Shown in pieces: positions 34,613 to 45,621 of a DNA stretch of 64,000 nucleotides (positions are counted from its first letter, which is position 1; the number at the start of each line of letters is the position of its first letter). Under the pieces are notes generated by a model. It was not told where the DNA came from. It saw nothing but the letters and a program-made list of their open reading frames with translations, and searched no databases. This stretch comes from Amborella trichopoda (lineage: Eukaryota; Streptophyta; Magnoliopsida; Amborellales; Amborellaceae), in the NCBI RefSeq assembly GCF_000471905.2, contig NW_006496667.1, positions 1,964,226 through 2,028,225 of the forward strand, read 5' to 3'. The position numbers were made by a program, and so were the translations under genes.

Positions 34613-35067
34613 TCAACTCATCCTCTGGTGAGGATGACACGCCCTCAACACCTTATACACAGCCGCAGGCCTCACACTATGGGTCCCCCACAAATAGAAG
34701 AGCTCCAGAGCAATAAGCTCCCCCTCTGTCATGGGTCCATCTTCACCTCCACATGGGCGAATACCTTCACAAGGAAGCCCAACGCCCGCGCATGACCCAA
34801 AGACCGGTGTCAAGCAATCAGCCCCCATAGCAAGCATCGCTCACCAACCAAGTTCTCAAAGAAAACGAAGTCTTTGCGTCGCCTCCATACAAAGGGCATC
34901 AATAAAAGGAAGTTCATCACAACAAGGGGAAAAAGGTGCCCCCACGCTCTCCTGCTTAGCCCCTTTTTAAAGGACATATGCTCATCAAAGTTGTTGCATC
35001 CCAAGCACCATGCTTCCTGGCTGCTCTCCCATATGTCACCTCGACGGAGCCTCGTTGATCGCAACAT
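34613..35067 (-). pseudogene. Second opposite-strand ORF of E4, frameshifted
   Basis: Two overlapping minus frames (35,067-34,810 and 34,837-34,613) appear to be one broken ORF: a hydrophobic HLFPLVVMNFLLLMPFVWRRRKDFVFFENLVGERCLLWGLIA followed by GGEDGPMTEGELIALELFYLWGTHS. I do not recognise a family. Its placement between pol and the tandem 3' UTR, on the opposite strand, is where Grande-type Tat elements carry an antisense ORF, possibly the N-terminal half of the same gene as 32,553-33,500. Confidence 0.4.
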
Positions 35068-35199
35068 TTAAACCTTCTCACACCTCACATGTTAGGTGCT
35101 GTTCACGAAGCATCACAGTTAAATCTCACACCACCATACGGCCACGGCATCACCACCATGTGACACTCTCCATCTGACCTCGCCCAAAAATGCACGTGC

Positions 35200-36050
35200 C
35201 TCATCAACCGAGCGCCACCTCTTTAAGCAACCCCCCTCCCCCCCGCGGGTGCCCTCTTCACACCACCCCCTGTGAGTACCATCTTCATTACACCTCCACG
35301 AGAGCACCACTCCATTTCAAACACCCCCCCCCCCGCGAGTGCTGCTCCATTTCACCCCCCGTCAGTACCATCTTCATTACACCCCCCGCTGGTGTAGCTC
35401 CATTTCAGTCCCCAGCTGGTACCATCTTCATTACATTCCCCTTGGGGGTACCATCATCATTACACCCCGTGAGTGCAATCTTCACACCTTCCCCCTGCAG
35501 GTGCCATCTTCACACCACCCCCCATAGGTACCATCTTCATTACACCCCTCGCTGGTGCCGTTCCATTTCTTCCCCTCCCCCCCCCCTGGCAAGTTCCGTC
35601 TTCATTACACCCCCCGGGGGTGCCGCTCCATTTCAGCTCCCACGGGTGCCACTCCATTTCACCTCTCGCGGGTGCCACTCTCCATTACACCACCCGTAGG
35701 TGCCATCTTCACACTCATCCCCTGTGGGTGCCATCTTCACACCCCCTCACGGGTGCCACTTCATTTCACCCCCACGGGTGCAATCTTTGCACCCACCCCC
35801 TGCGAATATCACTCCATTTCACCCCTCCGTGGTTGCCACCCCATTACACCCCTCGTGGGTGCCATCTTCACACCTACCCCCTGTCGGTGCCATCTTCACA
35901 CCTTCCCCTCCCGAGTGCCGCTCCATTTCACCCCCCGTGAGTACCACTTCATTCCACCCCCCTCGGGCGCCTCCAGCATGCCACCACCATGGGCACTGTC
36001 TAACACCTCTCGCAGGCACCACCATCATTGACCCAACGTGGGCACAAACT
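35200..36050. repeat. E4 3' UTR array 1: C-rich irregular minisatellite
   Basis: About 20 irregular units of 30-60 bp are built on GGTGCCATCTTCACACC or GTACCATCTTCATTACACC, separated by C runs. Long frames here (e.g. 35,190-35,699, 35,700-36,293) only translate the repeat. Confidence 0.8.
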
Positions 36051-36239
36051 GTCTGGGTTCCAATAAAGCTACTCTTCGGGGAAACACCCCAAAAAATGGG
36101 GAAAGTATCCCCCACCTCGGCCACCAGCCACCACATTAGCCCGAGTCAGGGTCACACTCTCAAGATTTTCAAGAATCCTCTTTCAAGATTCACTACATTA
36201 GTGACCTCCATCCCCCCCAAAAAAAAGAGAGAGGGGGCT

Positions 36240-36535
36240 ATGGGTACAATTGCCCATCAAAAAAGAAGAAGAAAGGGGCATAGTGAAAACTAACAAAGGG
36301 CACCATGAGTAAAAAAAAATAGACTGGCATGGCCATGAAGCCATGATGAAAAGAGTCTTGAGAAAGCAATCGGGCATGGCAAAAACCGACAAAGGGTGCC
36401 ACGAGTAAAAGCGAAAAGCAACGAGTGGATGTGACCTGAAAGTCATGGGTAAAAGTGTCCCAACAAAGGATATGGTGAAAATCACTCTGTTGGCACCATA
36501 CCCACTCGGTTCAAGTGAAAACCTGCAAAGGGTGC
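36240..36535. repeat. E4 3' UTR array 2: GGCATGG...GAGTAAAA units
   Basis: Three to four units alternate GGGCATGGCnAAAACCGACAA-like and CACGAGTAAAA-like blocks. The same block occurs in E2 (11,640-11,930) and, inverted, in E5 (43,440-43,745). Confidence 0.7.
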
Positions 36536-36574
36536 CTAAACCGAGCCTCCTCCTTCCAGCCTTTGGTCCGAACC

Positions 36575-37050
36575 TTATCCTCTGCAGCTCCAGTGCCTTT
36601 CCAAAAAATTTAGGCCCCAGAGCCTTTCAAAAAAAAATCTGACCCTCAGCACCTTTCAAAAAATTTGGGCCTCAATGCCTTAAAATTTGGGCCCCTGTGC
36701 CTTCCAAATAATTTGAGCCCCAGTGCCCCCCGAAAAAAATTTGGGCCCTAGTGCCTTCCAAAAAATTTCAACCCTAGTGCTTAAAAAAAAAAATTCCGGC
36801 CCTAGTGCCATCCAAAAAAAATTCTGGCCCCAGTGCCATTAAAAAACAATCTAGCCCCAGTGCCTTCCAAATACATTTTGGGCCCGAGTGCCTTCAAAAA
36901 CCATTTGGGCCCCAGTGCATTCCAAAAAATTTCAGCCCAGTACCTTTCAAAAAATTTTGGTCCATATTGCCTTCCAAAACATTTGTGCCCCAGTGCCTTC
37001 CCAAAAAAACCAAGCCTTAATGCCTTCAAATAATTATCTGTCCTTCGGGC
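36575..37050. repeat. E4 3' UTR array 3: GGCCCCAGTGCCTTCCAAAA units
   Basis: Roughly 14 units of 28-40 bp alternate a GC block (GGGCCCCAGTGCC) with an A/T block (TTCCAAAAAATTT). A shorter, inverted set of four units lies in E5 at about 43,285-43,400. Confidence 0.85.
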
Positions 37051-37059
37051 CAAACGTTT

Positions 37060-37990
37060 ATCCCGGGCCTTTGTGCTGCTTCCTATTTTCAGCACCGGAG
37101 CCTTAGCACCATAGTGCCACCCTTTTATCATGGGTCTTTATGCAACTTTCCTATTTTCGACGCCGGAGCCTTAGTGCCTCGGCCTTTGTGTTGCCTTCCT
37201 ATTTTCGGCTCTAGAGCCTTAGTGCTCTGATGCCACCCTTTCATCCCAGGCCTTAGTGTCGCCACGATAAAAAAAAAAAGAAGAAAAATTCTTCTCCTTC
37301 TCTGCTCTTCCATCAAACTCTTGCAGCCAGGGTGAAATCTCCTAAAATGGGACCGCCTCAGAGACCATCCTCCAATCAAGTCTGGGTAATTTAAGCGATC
37401 CCCAATTGGACCAGTAGGACGTATGTTGAAGAGGTACCTTGCCTGTCGTTCTGCTCATCAAACTCCAGCATCCAAGGTGTAGTACTCAAAAATGGGGCCG
37501 CCTCAGTGGCCATCCTCCTATCAAGTCTGGGTAATTTGGGCAATCCCTAACTGAACTAGTAGGATGTAAGCGGAAGAGGTACCTTGTCTGCCTTTTCTTT
37601 CTTCATTAAGTTTCCAGCATCCAGGGTGAAGTCCCCTAAAATGGGACCGCCTCAAAGGTGATCCTCGTATCAAGTCTGGGTAATTCGGGAGATCCCCAAC
37701 TGGACCAGTAGGACGTAAGCCAAAAGGTACCTTGTTTTCTCCTAACGTCGTTGTTTGGAAAGGGATAAAGCTCACAAGAAGGGCCCCCGCCAACTCGAAC
37801 GTCAGGACCTCCCCAGCCAGAATGGGATAAAGCTCACTAGAAGGGCCCCCACTAGCTGGAACATCAGGGGTTCGTGTTTTATGACTCGTCGAAGGCAGAC
37901 CATCAACTTGACCTCCCAAAAAAAATAAATTTTAGCGAAACCAGGAGAAAGCCGCACAACAAGGCACCGAACAACAAGGCATCGGACCAC
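37060..37990. repeat. E4 3' UTR arrays 4-6
   Basis: 37,060-37,270 has three units with the core CCGGAGCCTTAGTGCC. 37,310-37,740 has three ~146-bp units, each with TAAAATGGGACCGCCTC and ATCAAGTCTGGGTAATTT. 37,755-37,870 has two ~64-bp units with GGGATAAAGCTCAC. The 146-bp family is inverted in E5 at 42,785-43,240, and the last family corresponds to the much larger E5 array at 42,150-42,720. Confidence 0.75.
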
Positions 37991-38204
37991 TAGAAGCCAC
38001 TTTGGTCGCCCCGGAGTAAAGGGAAAATCTCAGCAAGGTCTACCCAGTGAGGACTGTGTTGTGCCAGTGATCAAGAAAAAAAATATTGATTGAGAGACAA
38101 TAAACACGTCTTGGCGAGGATTCGTCAGAGGAGCTACGACGTTAAATTTTTCTGAATGTTGCACTTCACGCTTCTCTCGAAGCACAATATCCGGTGGGGC
38201 AAGT

Positions 38205-40070
38205 TGTTGCACATCATTTTTTACGGATCTCCACAAGCCAGTGCGAATAAGGCAGAGCCGGTGACAGTTTGGTCTCACAGGTTCACGAAGCACCTATAGA
38301 CCAAGATAGTGCCGAAAATAAATCCTCCAGCCTAGTACCCTAGGTATGGTGCCCTCGCACAAAAGAAGGACCCTTCACTGTAGCCCTATGCTAATGGCTG
38401 CAGTAGGGCGTAGACCACCGCCATTGCACTCAGGATGTTGAAAATCCCCGAGGACCAAATTTGGGCTCAATCAGACCTCCCTAGAGGGGCCCACGCTCAT
38501 GCGGCCTCGTAACTCATGGGTTTTACCATAGCACGGTGTAGCTTCACTAAACCAGTCCTGGAAATGGAGACCGCAAAAATCATTTCCAGTAGCAACTTCG
38601 CCAACCTATGGCACCTTTCTCTAAAACCAGATGGAGCTCAAACATTGTCATGTTCTGGAACACGCCAGCCCCGTCATTTTGACATATGGGACACACTATG
38701 GTGTGACCGAGAACCCTCATTGCTTTAGAGAGGAAAGTGATAGTAGAAACTAAGGAAAAAATAGTATTCAACAAACTCTAAATTCGGTGAAGCAGCCTTG
38801 AATTAACATGGGGAGGAGTTCAATAGAATCACCTAGCAAAGAGTTATATTCTGGTACAACTCTTGCATTCAATCCATGGTTCAATGAATGCAAGTTCCTA
38901 GGTCGCCAAAGAAGCATATCCAGCCAGTTGCTAGAATCCCTTCTCCGACAACCATTCCAATTAGGCAAATGCACAAATCAATGCCAAATCCACCCAAACG
39001 TGTTGCAAAATGACTGCAACAGCCTGCTCTCTAACTTGCTAGTAGAGCCAAGAACTAAAACGATGCAGGTCGAAGATGTAGTGGCAAACAAAGTTAACAA
39101 AATTGACCGGACTTTCCCCCTAGGGGAAAATGCCACCACAGCACAATTAAAGGGCATCAGAATGCTCACAATTGAGAGAAGAAAGAAGATATGTTGCTGA
39201 AATAGCTGAACATTATCCACAAGTTGCAGGACCAGCTTCCAAGTTCTTCTCATGGCAGAGCAACTTGCATGCATGGACAGTCTTGTCATTCAGGCAAAAG
39301 ATCGAAGGGGCATTTTTTTCATTTGCGCCTAATTTTTGGATTTGTTTTTCTTTTCTTTAATTGTACTTAAGATTGACTTTTGAGCATCCACCCTCTTTTA
39401 GTGAATCCTCTATATAAGCAAGCTTAACTCACTTGTAAAACACCCCCTTTTTGGAAGCTTTAATACCCCTAAAGGATGGGAAGAATCAAGGGTAGATTTT
39501 GCATGTTAGCTTGTATTTTCTTTATGAGCCCCTGGTCTCTGAAGGAGAGGAGCGGGAGAGGGAGAAAAATTTGAGATAAAAGGGATACTCCTGATTGTGC
39601 AGTTCCGCAGCACCCCAATCACGCGGGTCACCCCATCTCTCCTAAGTTGAGTTGTTCCTTCCCTCTCTCTCGTTCTCACGTGGCAGCCGGAGTCCATTCG
39701 TAAACCCACGGATGCGAGCAAACCTGCGGGCCTCGTTCCTCAGGTTTATCTACACCTCCCCCCCCTTAATCGGCCAACAGATCCCCTCCGAAAGGGCGAC
39801 GAAGGAGGAGGAACATTTGGATCCCACCCCAATAGCATAGAGAGAGTAAGAGGAGAGAGGTTGTGAGCTTGAAGAGGGCTCCCATCCAAACCACACTAAC
39901 GAACAGCCGAAGGGCTTTGTAACTCCTCTAAGAGGGCCATCCACCCGGGCATGTCCTCGAACCCCCAAAGTGGCGTAAGAGCGTTCGCGCTCTAGTCACA
40001 AAAATCTCTCTCACCGTCGACGGCTTTGTATCCGCTAACAGGAGGGCCCCCGCATGCGTAACATGCCAAA
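38205..40070 (+). repeat. E4 3' LTR (~1.87 kb)
   Basis: It starts TGTTGCACATC at 38,205 after GGTGGGGCAAGT, a plausible polypurine tract. It is homologous, inverted, to both E5 LTRs, with a TATA box at 39,411 and U5 extending to about 40,070, where homology to the E5 LTR in the opposite sense begins. The exact 3' end is uncertain by about 30 bp because the two LTRs meet head-on. Confidence 0.65.
39411..39418 (+). promoter_or_regulatory. E4 LTR TATA box
   Basis: TATATAAG inside CCTCTATATAAGCAAGCTTA, conserved in position in the two E5 LTRs. Confidence 0.7.
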
Positions 40071-40074
40071 CCTT

Positions 40075-41757
40075 CATGGTTGTTGGAGAGAGGGTTTCCA
40101 TCTCCCCCCCTAGAAGGAAACTAGGACCCCACGACATCACCCGACTATCCCTTGGGAATACTCTCGTGAGGGGGCTGCCTGGCTGATGGAAGGGTATGGG
40201 GGGATCCAATGGGTGGTGCCTGCAGGTTCGCTCGTGACCGTGTGCCTATTGTATTTGCGGGTTTCTATGCAAGATAGATGGTGTGTCAAGTAAGGGACAG
40301 AGAGAGAGGTTGGGGCGTGCCCCAGTTAAGGAGAGGAGGATGGGTCTGCGCACTTGGAGGTGTCTACAGACCCGTGCACTTAGGGGTATTTTCTTGCACT
40401 AAAATTTTCTCTTTCTCCTCCGTAGGATTAAGGACCCAGGAGAAAATGACCAGAGGAACAAGCATAATTCCTCTATTTTATAATGGGCCTTTGGCTCTAA
40501 ATGTGTGTGGTCATTTACAAGTGAGCTAAGCTTGCTTATATATAGGATTCACAAAACAGAGGTGAATGCTCAAAAATTAAACTTAATTACAATTTAAGAA
40601 ATGAAAACTAAATTCCAAAATTAGGTGCAATGACCAAACTATCCCTGATATCTTTTCCATTAATGACGAAGCCATCCCTGCATGTAGGTTGTTCCACCAT
40701 GGCCAGGCCTTGGAAGCATTTTTTGAAACTTGCGGCTATGGTTTAGATGATTTGTCAGCAAATTTTCATTGTCCTCATGATTCTGACCATTTTGATGCCA
40801 TTTAATCATGCCGGGGTGGCCTTTTTCCCACGGGTGGATGTCCAACAAGATTTGTGAACTTTGTTCACCATTGTGATTCGACTCGCAATATTCAAGCTCT
40901 TGGCTCTGCTTGCAAACAAGAGAGGAGATAGTCGCAATCATTTTACACCAAGATGGGGCTGATTTGGTTCTGGTTTTCTTTTTTTCGTAACTTGGGAGGT
41001 CGTTGAAAAGAGAGATTTCGACAACCGAGCGGATTTACATCTTTTGTGACCTGGGGACTTGCATCAATCGGACCTTAGATTAAATGTAGGAGTTATAGTA
41101 GTCTGCAACTCTTTGTGAGGTGGTTGCATTGAACTCGTCCCCACGGTGATCCGATGTCGATCTGTGCTTCACTGGATTCGAGGCTTCTTCTTCTTAAACC
41201 CTAGTTTTTTCGATTTTGGTGGGACCTTCTTTCCAGGTGAACTTGGACTCCAGGTCATACCACAATGCATGCCTTAGGTCAAAATGACGAGGCTGGCATG
41301 ATCTAGAACATATTTGAATTTGGGTTTGTCCTGATTTCAGTGGAAGGCACCATGGGTCTTTGAAGCTACTCCCGAAACACATTGTCACAGTCTCCATGGT
41401 TAGGGACTGGTTTGGTGAAGCTGCACCGGGCTAGTGTAAAACTCGGCTGTTGCAAGGCCGTAGAGGAGTAGACCCTTTTGAGTGGTCTGATTGAGCCAAA
41501 TTTGGTCCACCAGGGTTTTTCGACATTCTGAATGCAATGGTGGTGGTCGTGTATAGTTTTGTAGTTGCTAACGTTGGGCTATAATTGTAAGGCCCTTCTT
41601 TGTTGCGATGGCACCGTACCAAGGTCGTATGTTTGAGGCTTTATTTTATGGCACAACTTTGGCCCACTGGTGTCTTGTGTATTGGTAGGACCAAGCTATT
41701 GCCGACTCTCTCCTTTTTTGCATGGGTGGTGTAAGTACGTTAAAATCACGTACAACA
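40075..41757 (-). repeat. E5 3' LTR, cut at its U5 end
   Basis: The minus strand starts TGTTGTACG at 41,757. Homology with 53,930-55,582 is direct. TATA lies at 40,535-40,544. The counterpart of 53,659-53,930 is missing at the low end, where E4 begins. Confidence 0.7.
40535..40544 (-). promoter_or_regulatory. E5 3' LTR TATA box
   Basis: The minus strand reads TATATATAAG, in the same context as the E4 TATA box. Confidence 0.65.
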
Positions 41758-42149
41758 ACTTGCCCTGATGGGTGTTGCGCTTTGAGAGCAACGAGAAGTG
41801 CAACATTCGGAATGAATACTTTATCATCAAAGTTCATCTGGCAAATCTTCACTAAGACGTTTTTGTTTCCTATCGGCCAATATATTTTTTTCTTGAACAC
41901 CGGCACAGCGCAATCCTGAAGGGGTAGACTTTGTTGAGCATTTCCCTAGGCCAGGGGGGGGGGGTGACCAAAGGGGGCTCCTAGTGGACCAGGGCCTTGT
42001 TGAGGGGCATTCTCTGAGTTCTGCCAGAATCTATTTTTCTGGGAGATTACGCTGATGGCCTGCGTAGCACGGGTTCACGACTTTGTATCAACGTTAACTC
42101 TTGATGTCCCAGTTGGCGAGTGCCCATTTTAGGGGGCGTTACCCCGACC

Positions 42150-42720
42150 TAACTGGTAGATTTGGGAGCCGACGAGTTCCTTTTGAGGGCATTATCCCAT
42201 CTGGCTAAAAGGAAAAGGGAGCCATTGAGTGCTTTTTGAGGGACTTTATCCTAGCTGGCTAAAAGGTTGGGAGCTAGCCTATGCCTTTTGAGGGGCATTA
42301 TCCAATCTGGCTAAAGAGAAAAAGGGGAGCTACTGAGTTCCTTTTGAGCGACGCTATCCCAGCTGGCTAAATGTTTTGAATCTGGCAAGTGCCTTTTTGA
42401 TCGGCATTATCCAACCTGGCTAAAGATAAAAAGGGAGCCGCTGAGTGCCTTTTGAGGGGCATTATCCCAGCTGGCTAAACGTTTTGTGAGCTGGCCGATG
42501 CCTTTTTGAGGGGTGTTATCCAACCTGGCTAAAGAGGAAAAGGGGAGCTGCCGAGTGCTTTTTGACGGGCGTTATCCCAGCTAGCTAAATTTGGAAGCTA
42601 GCCGGTGCCTTTTGAGGAGTGTTATCCAACCTGGCTAAAGAGAAAAAGGGAGTTGCCGAGTGCCTTTTGTGGGGCTTTATCCCAGCTAGCTAAAATTTTT
42701 GGTGTTCCAGTTAGTGGGTG
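42150..42720. repeat. E5 3' UTR array: ~53-bp units in dimers
   Basis: About ten units (GGCTAAA at about 42,207, 42,256, 42,313, 42,363, 42,416, 42,472, 42,527, 42,584, 42,632, 42,687) alternate between CAACCTGGCTAAAGAG and CAGCTGGCTAAATGTT types. This gives a higher-order period of about 107 bp. Confidence 0.85.
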
Positions 42721-42784
42721 CCTCTTTTTATGGGCTTTCTCCCTGGCCAACAGAAACTCCTTGTGGTGGATTTCTTTTCACAAA

Positions 42785-43400
42785 CAGGGTACCTCTTTGG
42801 TTAACATCTATATGGTCTAATCAAGGACTTTTTGTGTGGCTTGTACCGAAGAATCTAGACTTGATAGGGAGGGTTTCGGAGGCAATCTCTTTGTTTAGGA
42901 GACTTCACTCTGATTGTTGGTAGTTGTGTTGTTGTGGTGGTGACAAGCAGGGTAGCTCTTTTGTTCCCATCCTATATGGTCCAATCGAGGGCTTTTTATG
43001 TGGCCTATACCGAAGAGTCTAGACTTGATAGGGAGAGTTCCGGAGGCGGTCTCTTTATTTAAGAGACCTCACCATGATTGTTGGTGGTTGTTTTGTTGTG
43101 GTGATGACCAGCAGGGTACCTCTTTGGTTCCCATCCTATATGGTTTAGTCCGTGGCTTTTTGTGTAGTCTATGCTGAAGATTCTAGACTTGATAGGGAGG
43201 GTTCTAGAGGTGTTCTCTTTGTTGAGGAGACTTTACCTTGTTTGCTGGTGGTTGCTGTTGTTTGTTTGTGGCATAGGGGCGATCGGATGTTTGAAGGTGG
43301 CACAAGGGCTGGAGATTTGAGGTGGCACTAGGGCCGGAGTTTTTAGGTGGCACAGGGGCCAGAGTTTAAAGGAGGCACTGGGGCCTTGCGGGTTTTCACT
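42785..43400. repeat. E5 3' UTR arrays: ~160-bp units x3 and ~31-bp units x4
   Basis: 42,785-43,240 holds three ~160-bp units beginning CAGGGTACCTCTTTGG. 43,285-43,400 holds four short units such as GGTGGCACTAGGGCCGGAG. Both families recur inverted in the E4 3' UTR. Confidence 0.75.
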
Positions 43401-43439
43401 TGAACCAGGTGGAAGTGGCTCCATGAGAGTGGTTTTCAC

Positions 43440-44080
43440 CAAGTCCTTTTTGAGGTGTTTTTACCCATGGCATCGAGGTCATGTCTGCTGCTTTGATTTC
43501 AATTTTTACTCATGGCACCCTTACAGGTTTTCACCATGCCTAGTTTCTTTATTACTTGACTCTTTTACACAGGGCTTTGTGCCCATGCGTGTCTGTCATT
43601 TTTACTCACAGCATCCTTGAGGGTTTTCGCCATGCCTGTCTTTTTTTTTTTTATTGGGCGATTTTACTCACACCCTTGGTGGCTATGTCTGCCTGAAGCT
43701 CTTTTTCTTTTACTCGCAATGGTTGCCATCACGCCCAACTTCTATTTTTTTTTTTTAGCAGCCTAAAAGAACAGTGAACCTTGTGGATGTAGTATGGCGG
43801 TTCGACTTAGCTACCGATTGATGTGACGACCGACCCAGGCGGGGTGTGTCCACACTAGGTGAGGTGTTCCCCTCGAGGGATGATGTCTTGTGACCTCGAC
43901 GGGATGTGCCCATGCAGAGTAGAGTGTTGATGCCCATGGGGACAACTTGTGTTCCTTGTCTTTGCAGAGTAGAGTGTTGATGCCCCCGGGGATGGCTTGT
44001 GACTGGCAAGGTGTGCCCGCACGGTGCAAAGTGTTGATGCCTGTGGGGGTGGCTTGTGGCCCAGGCGTCTGTAAGTTCAA
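43440..44080. repeat. E5 3' UTR arrays: GTAAAA/CATGCC block and GATGCC block
   Basis: 43,440-43,745 carries the inverted form of the GGCATGG...GAGTAAAA repeat of E2 and E4. 43,815-44,070 has three to four units with AGTGTTGATGCC and GGGGATGGCTTGTG. A poly-T run sits at 43,649-43,660. Confidence 0.6.
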
Positions 44081-44283
44081 CATGAGGCTAAAGAGAGGAA
44101 GCCGCTTAGTAGATGGGGTGGAGGGGGAGATTCATCTTGTTGGTGGCAGGGTGGCGAACGATTTGATTATGCTGCTTCGAGAGTGGCACCTAGGAGGCGA
44201 GGTGTCAAACGGTTTGAATAGCGGTCCAACGAGGCATCGTTCTACTGAGACGTGTTCGGTTGGTTGGACAACGTGTTGCATAG

Positions 44284-44588
44284 TTTGAGGTCATATATCT
44301 TAGACCGTTGTGCGAAGCAGTTTATCATCATGCTGCCAGGACGTGACCTATCGTTTATAGTCATATAACTTGGACTGTTGCATGAAGAAGTTTAACATCA
44401 TGCGGCCAGGACTTGTGTTATAGTTTAAGGTCGTATAACTTGGACAGTTGCGCAAAGCAATTTAACGTCATGCGGCCAGGACGTGAGCTATAGTTTAAGG
44501 TCGTATAACTTGGACCGTTGTGCAAAGCAGTTTAACGTCATGCGGCCAGGACGTGCACTATAGTTTAAGGTCGTATAACTTGGACCAT
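44284..44588. repeat. E5 70-bp array, 4.4 copies
   Basis: The TC(A/G)TATAACTTGG core recurs at 44,291, 44,361, 44,431, 44,501 and 44,571, exactly 70 bp apart. Later units are the most alike. It directly follows the integrase stop. Inverted single units occur in the E2 3' UTR. Confidence 0.9.
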
Positions 44589-44591
44589 TGC

Positions 44592-45537
44592 TTAGGGATA
44601 ATACTTCTTCAAGTATCTCCCATTGATTAGAGGCATAACTTCTTCTCCTTCGGCATTGACCAACACATAGAACTCATTGGGTAAGGCTTTCTTGACCACA
44701 AACGGGTCCTCCCATTTTGGTTCGAATTTTCCTTTTCTCCATCCATGGGTAACAATAGGTCTCCTGACCACTAGGACCAGTTCGCCCTTTGTGAATGCCC
44801 TAATCTTAGTGGACCTATTGAAGGCCCTTTGCATGCGATTCTTATGGGTCTCAAGACTCTGCTACACTTGCAACCTTTTTTCATTGAGCACGTTTAGCTC
44901 TTGGCAGCGGAGAGTAGCCTGTTCTCCATCTGTCATTCCATAATGGAGGGCTACTATGAGGGAAGGCTGCTAAATTTCCAATGACAACATGGCTTCGCCT
45001 CCATAGACCAATGAGTAGGGGGTTGACTGAGTCGTGCCTCGGGTCGTAATGCAATAAGCCCATAGAAATTTGGAAATCTTTCATGTCAATCCCTCTTTCT
45101 GCTGGAGACAGATTTCTTCAGGGCATCGCATAGAGTCTTGTTGAACGTCTCAGCTAGGCCATTATCCCATGGGTAGTACATGGTTGAGCATTTCCATACG
45201 AACCCGAATTGCTCAGCCAGCCTGTTTATTTGGCTGCTCCAAAATTGGGGACCGTTATCAAAGACGATCCAGTTAGGGACACCAAATCGATATATGATAT
45301 ATGATATCATGGCACACAAAGCCACCGTTGGGCTGAGGACCTTTTTGAGAGGCATCGCTTCGGTCCATTTGGAGAAATAGTCCATCGCAGCAAGTATGAA
45401 TGCATGCCCTGAGGAAGAGGGTTGGGTCAATGGGACCCACAATATCCATGTCCCATTGACAGAAGGGCCAGGATGCCACCGTTGGGTGGAGAGGTTCCGG
45501 TGGCTGATGAATGAAGTTCACGTGAATTTGGCGGACT
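44592..45537 (-). pseudogene. E5 integrase core and C-terminus
   Basis: Reading minus from 45,537: CSVRQIHVNFIHQPPEPLHPTVASWPFCQWDMDIVGPI leads to the core frame at 45,442-45,086. All three catalytic acidic residues are present: Asp in MDYFSKWTEA, Asp in FDNGPQFW, Glu in GLAETFNKTL. The C-terminal frame at 44,834-44,592 has AFTKGELVLVVRRPI, KFEPKWEDPFVVKK and GRYLKKYYP. The integrase would join cDNA to host DNA. The gene is cut after the zinc-binding domain by the insertion at 45,543 and has a few frame breaks, but it is the best-kept integrase in the window. Confidence 0.85.
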
Positions 45538-45621
45538 GAGCATGTAAGGGCCACAATTTTCTCTAGGTCCAGTGATGCGCACGACAAGGGAGAGTGAGAT
45601 AGAGGCCTAGCACCATTTGGA

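Larger units (their letters stand above)
28748..40070 (+). mobile_element. E4: Tat-lineage LTR retrotransposon, gag to 3' LTR, pol deleted
   Basis: Plus-strand order is leader with a 33-bp array, gag (about 29.4-31.4 kb), non-coding remnants, opposite-strand coiled-coil and other ORFs (32.55-33.5 and 34.6-35.07 kb), a long tandem-array 3' UTR (35.2-38.2 kb) and a 3' LTR (38,205-~40,070). No RT, RNase H or integrase motif is visible. The 5' LTR is absent; E3 starts immediately to the left, suggesting E3 inserted into the E4 leader or 5' LTR. Confidence 0.6.

Noticed and set aside
35190-36293. ORFs of 155-197 residues rich in His, Pro, Cys and Thr
   Set aside because: All three frames are open because the C-rich minisatellite lacks stops; not a protein family.
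28748-40070. Possible integrated pararetrovirus
   Set aside because: The gag core and LTR match the neighbouring Ty3/gypsy elements and no movement protein or pararetroviral coat motif is visible.
40071-44590. A 4.5-kb E5 3' LTR
   Set aside because: The 5' copy ends at 55,582, matching 41,757; the rest up to the integrase is internal tandem-repeat UTR.
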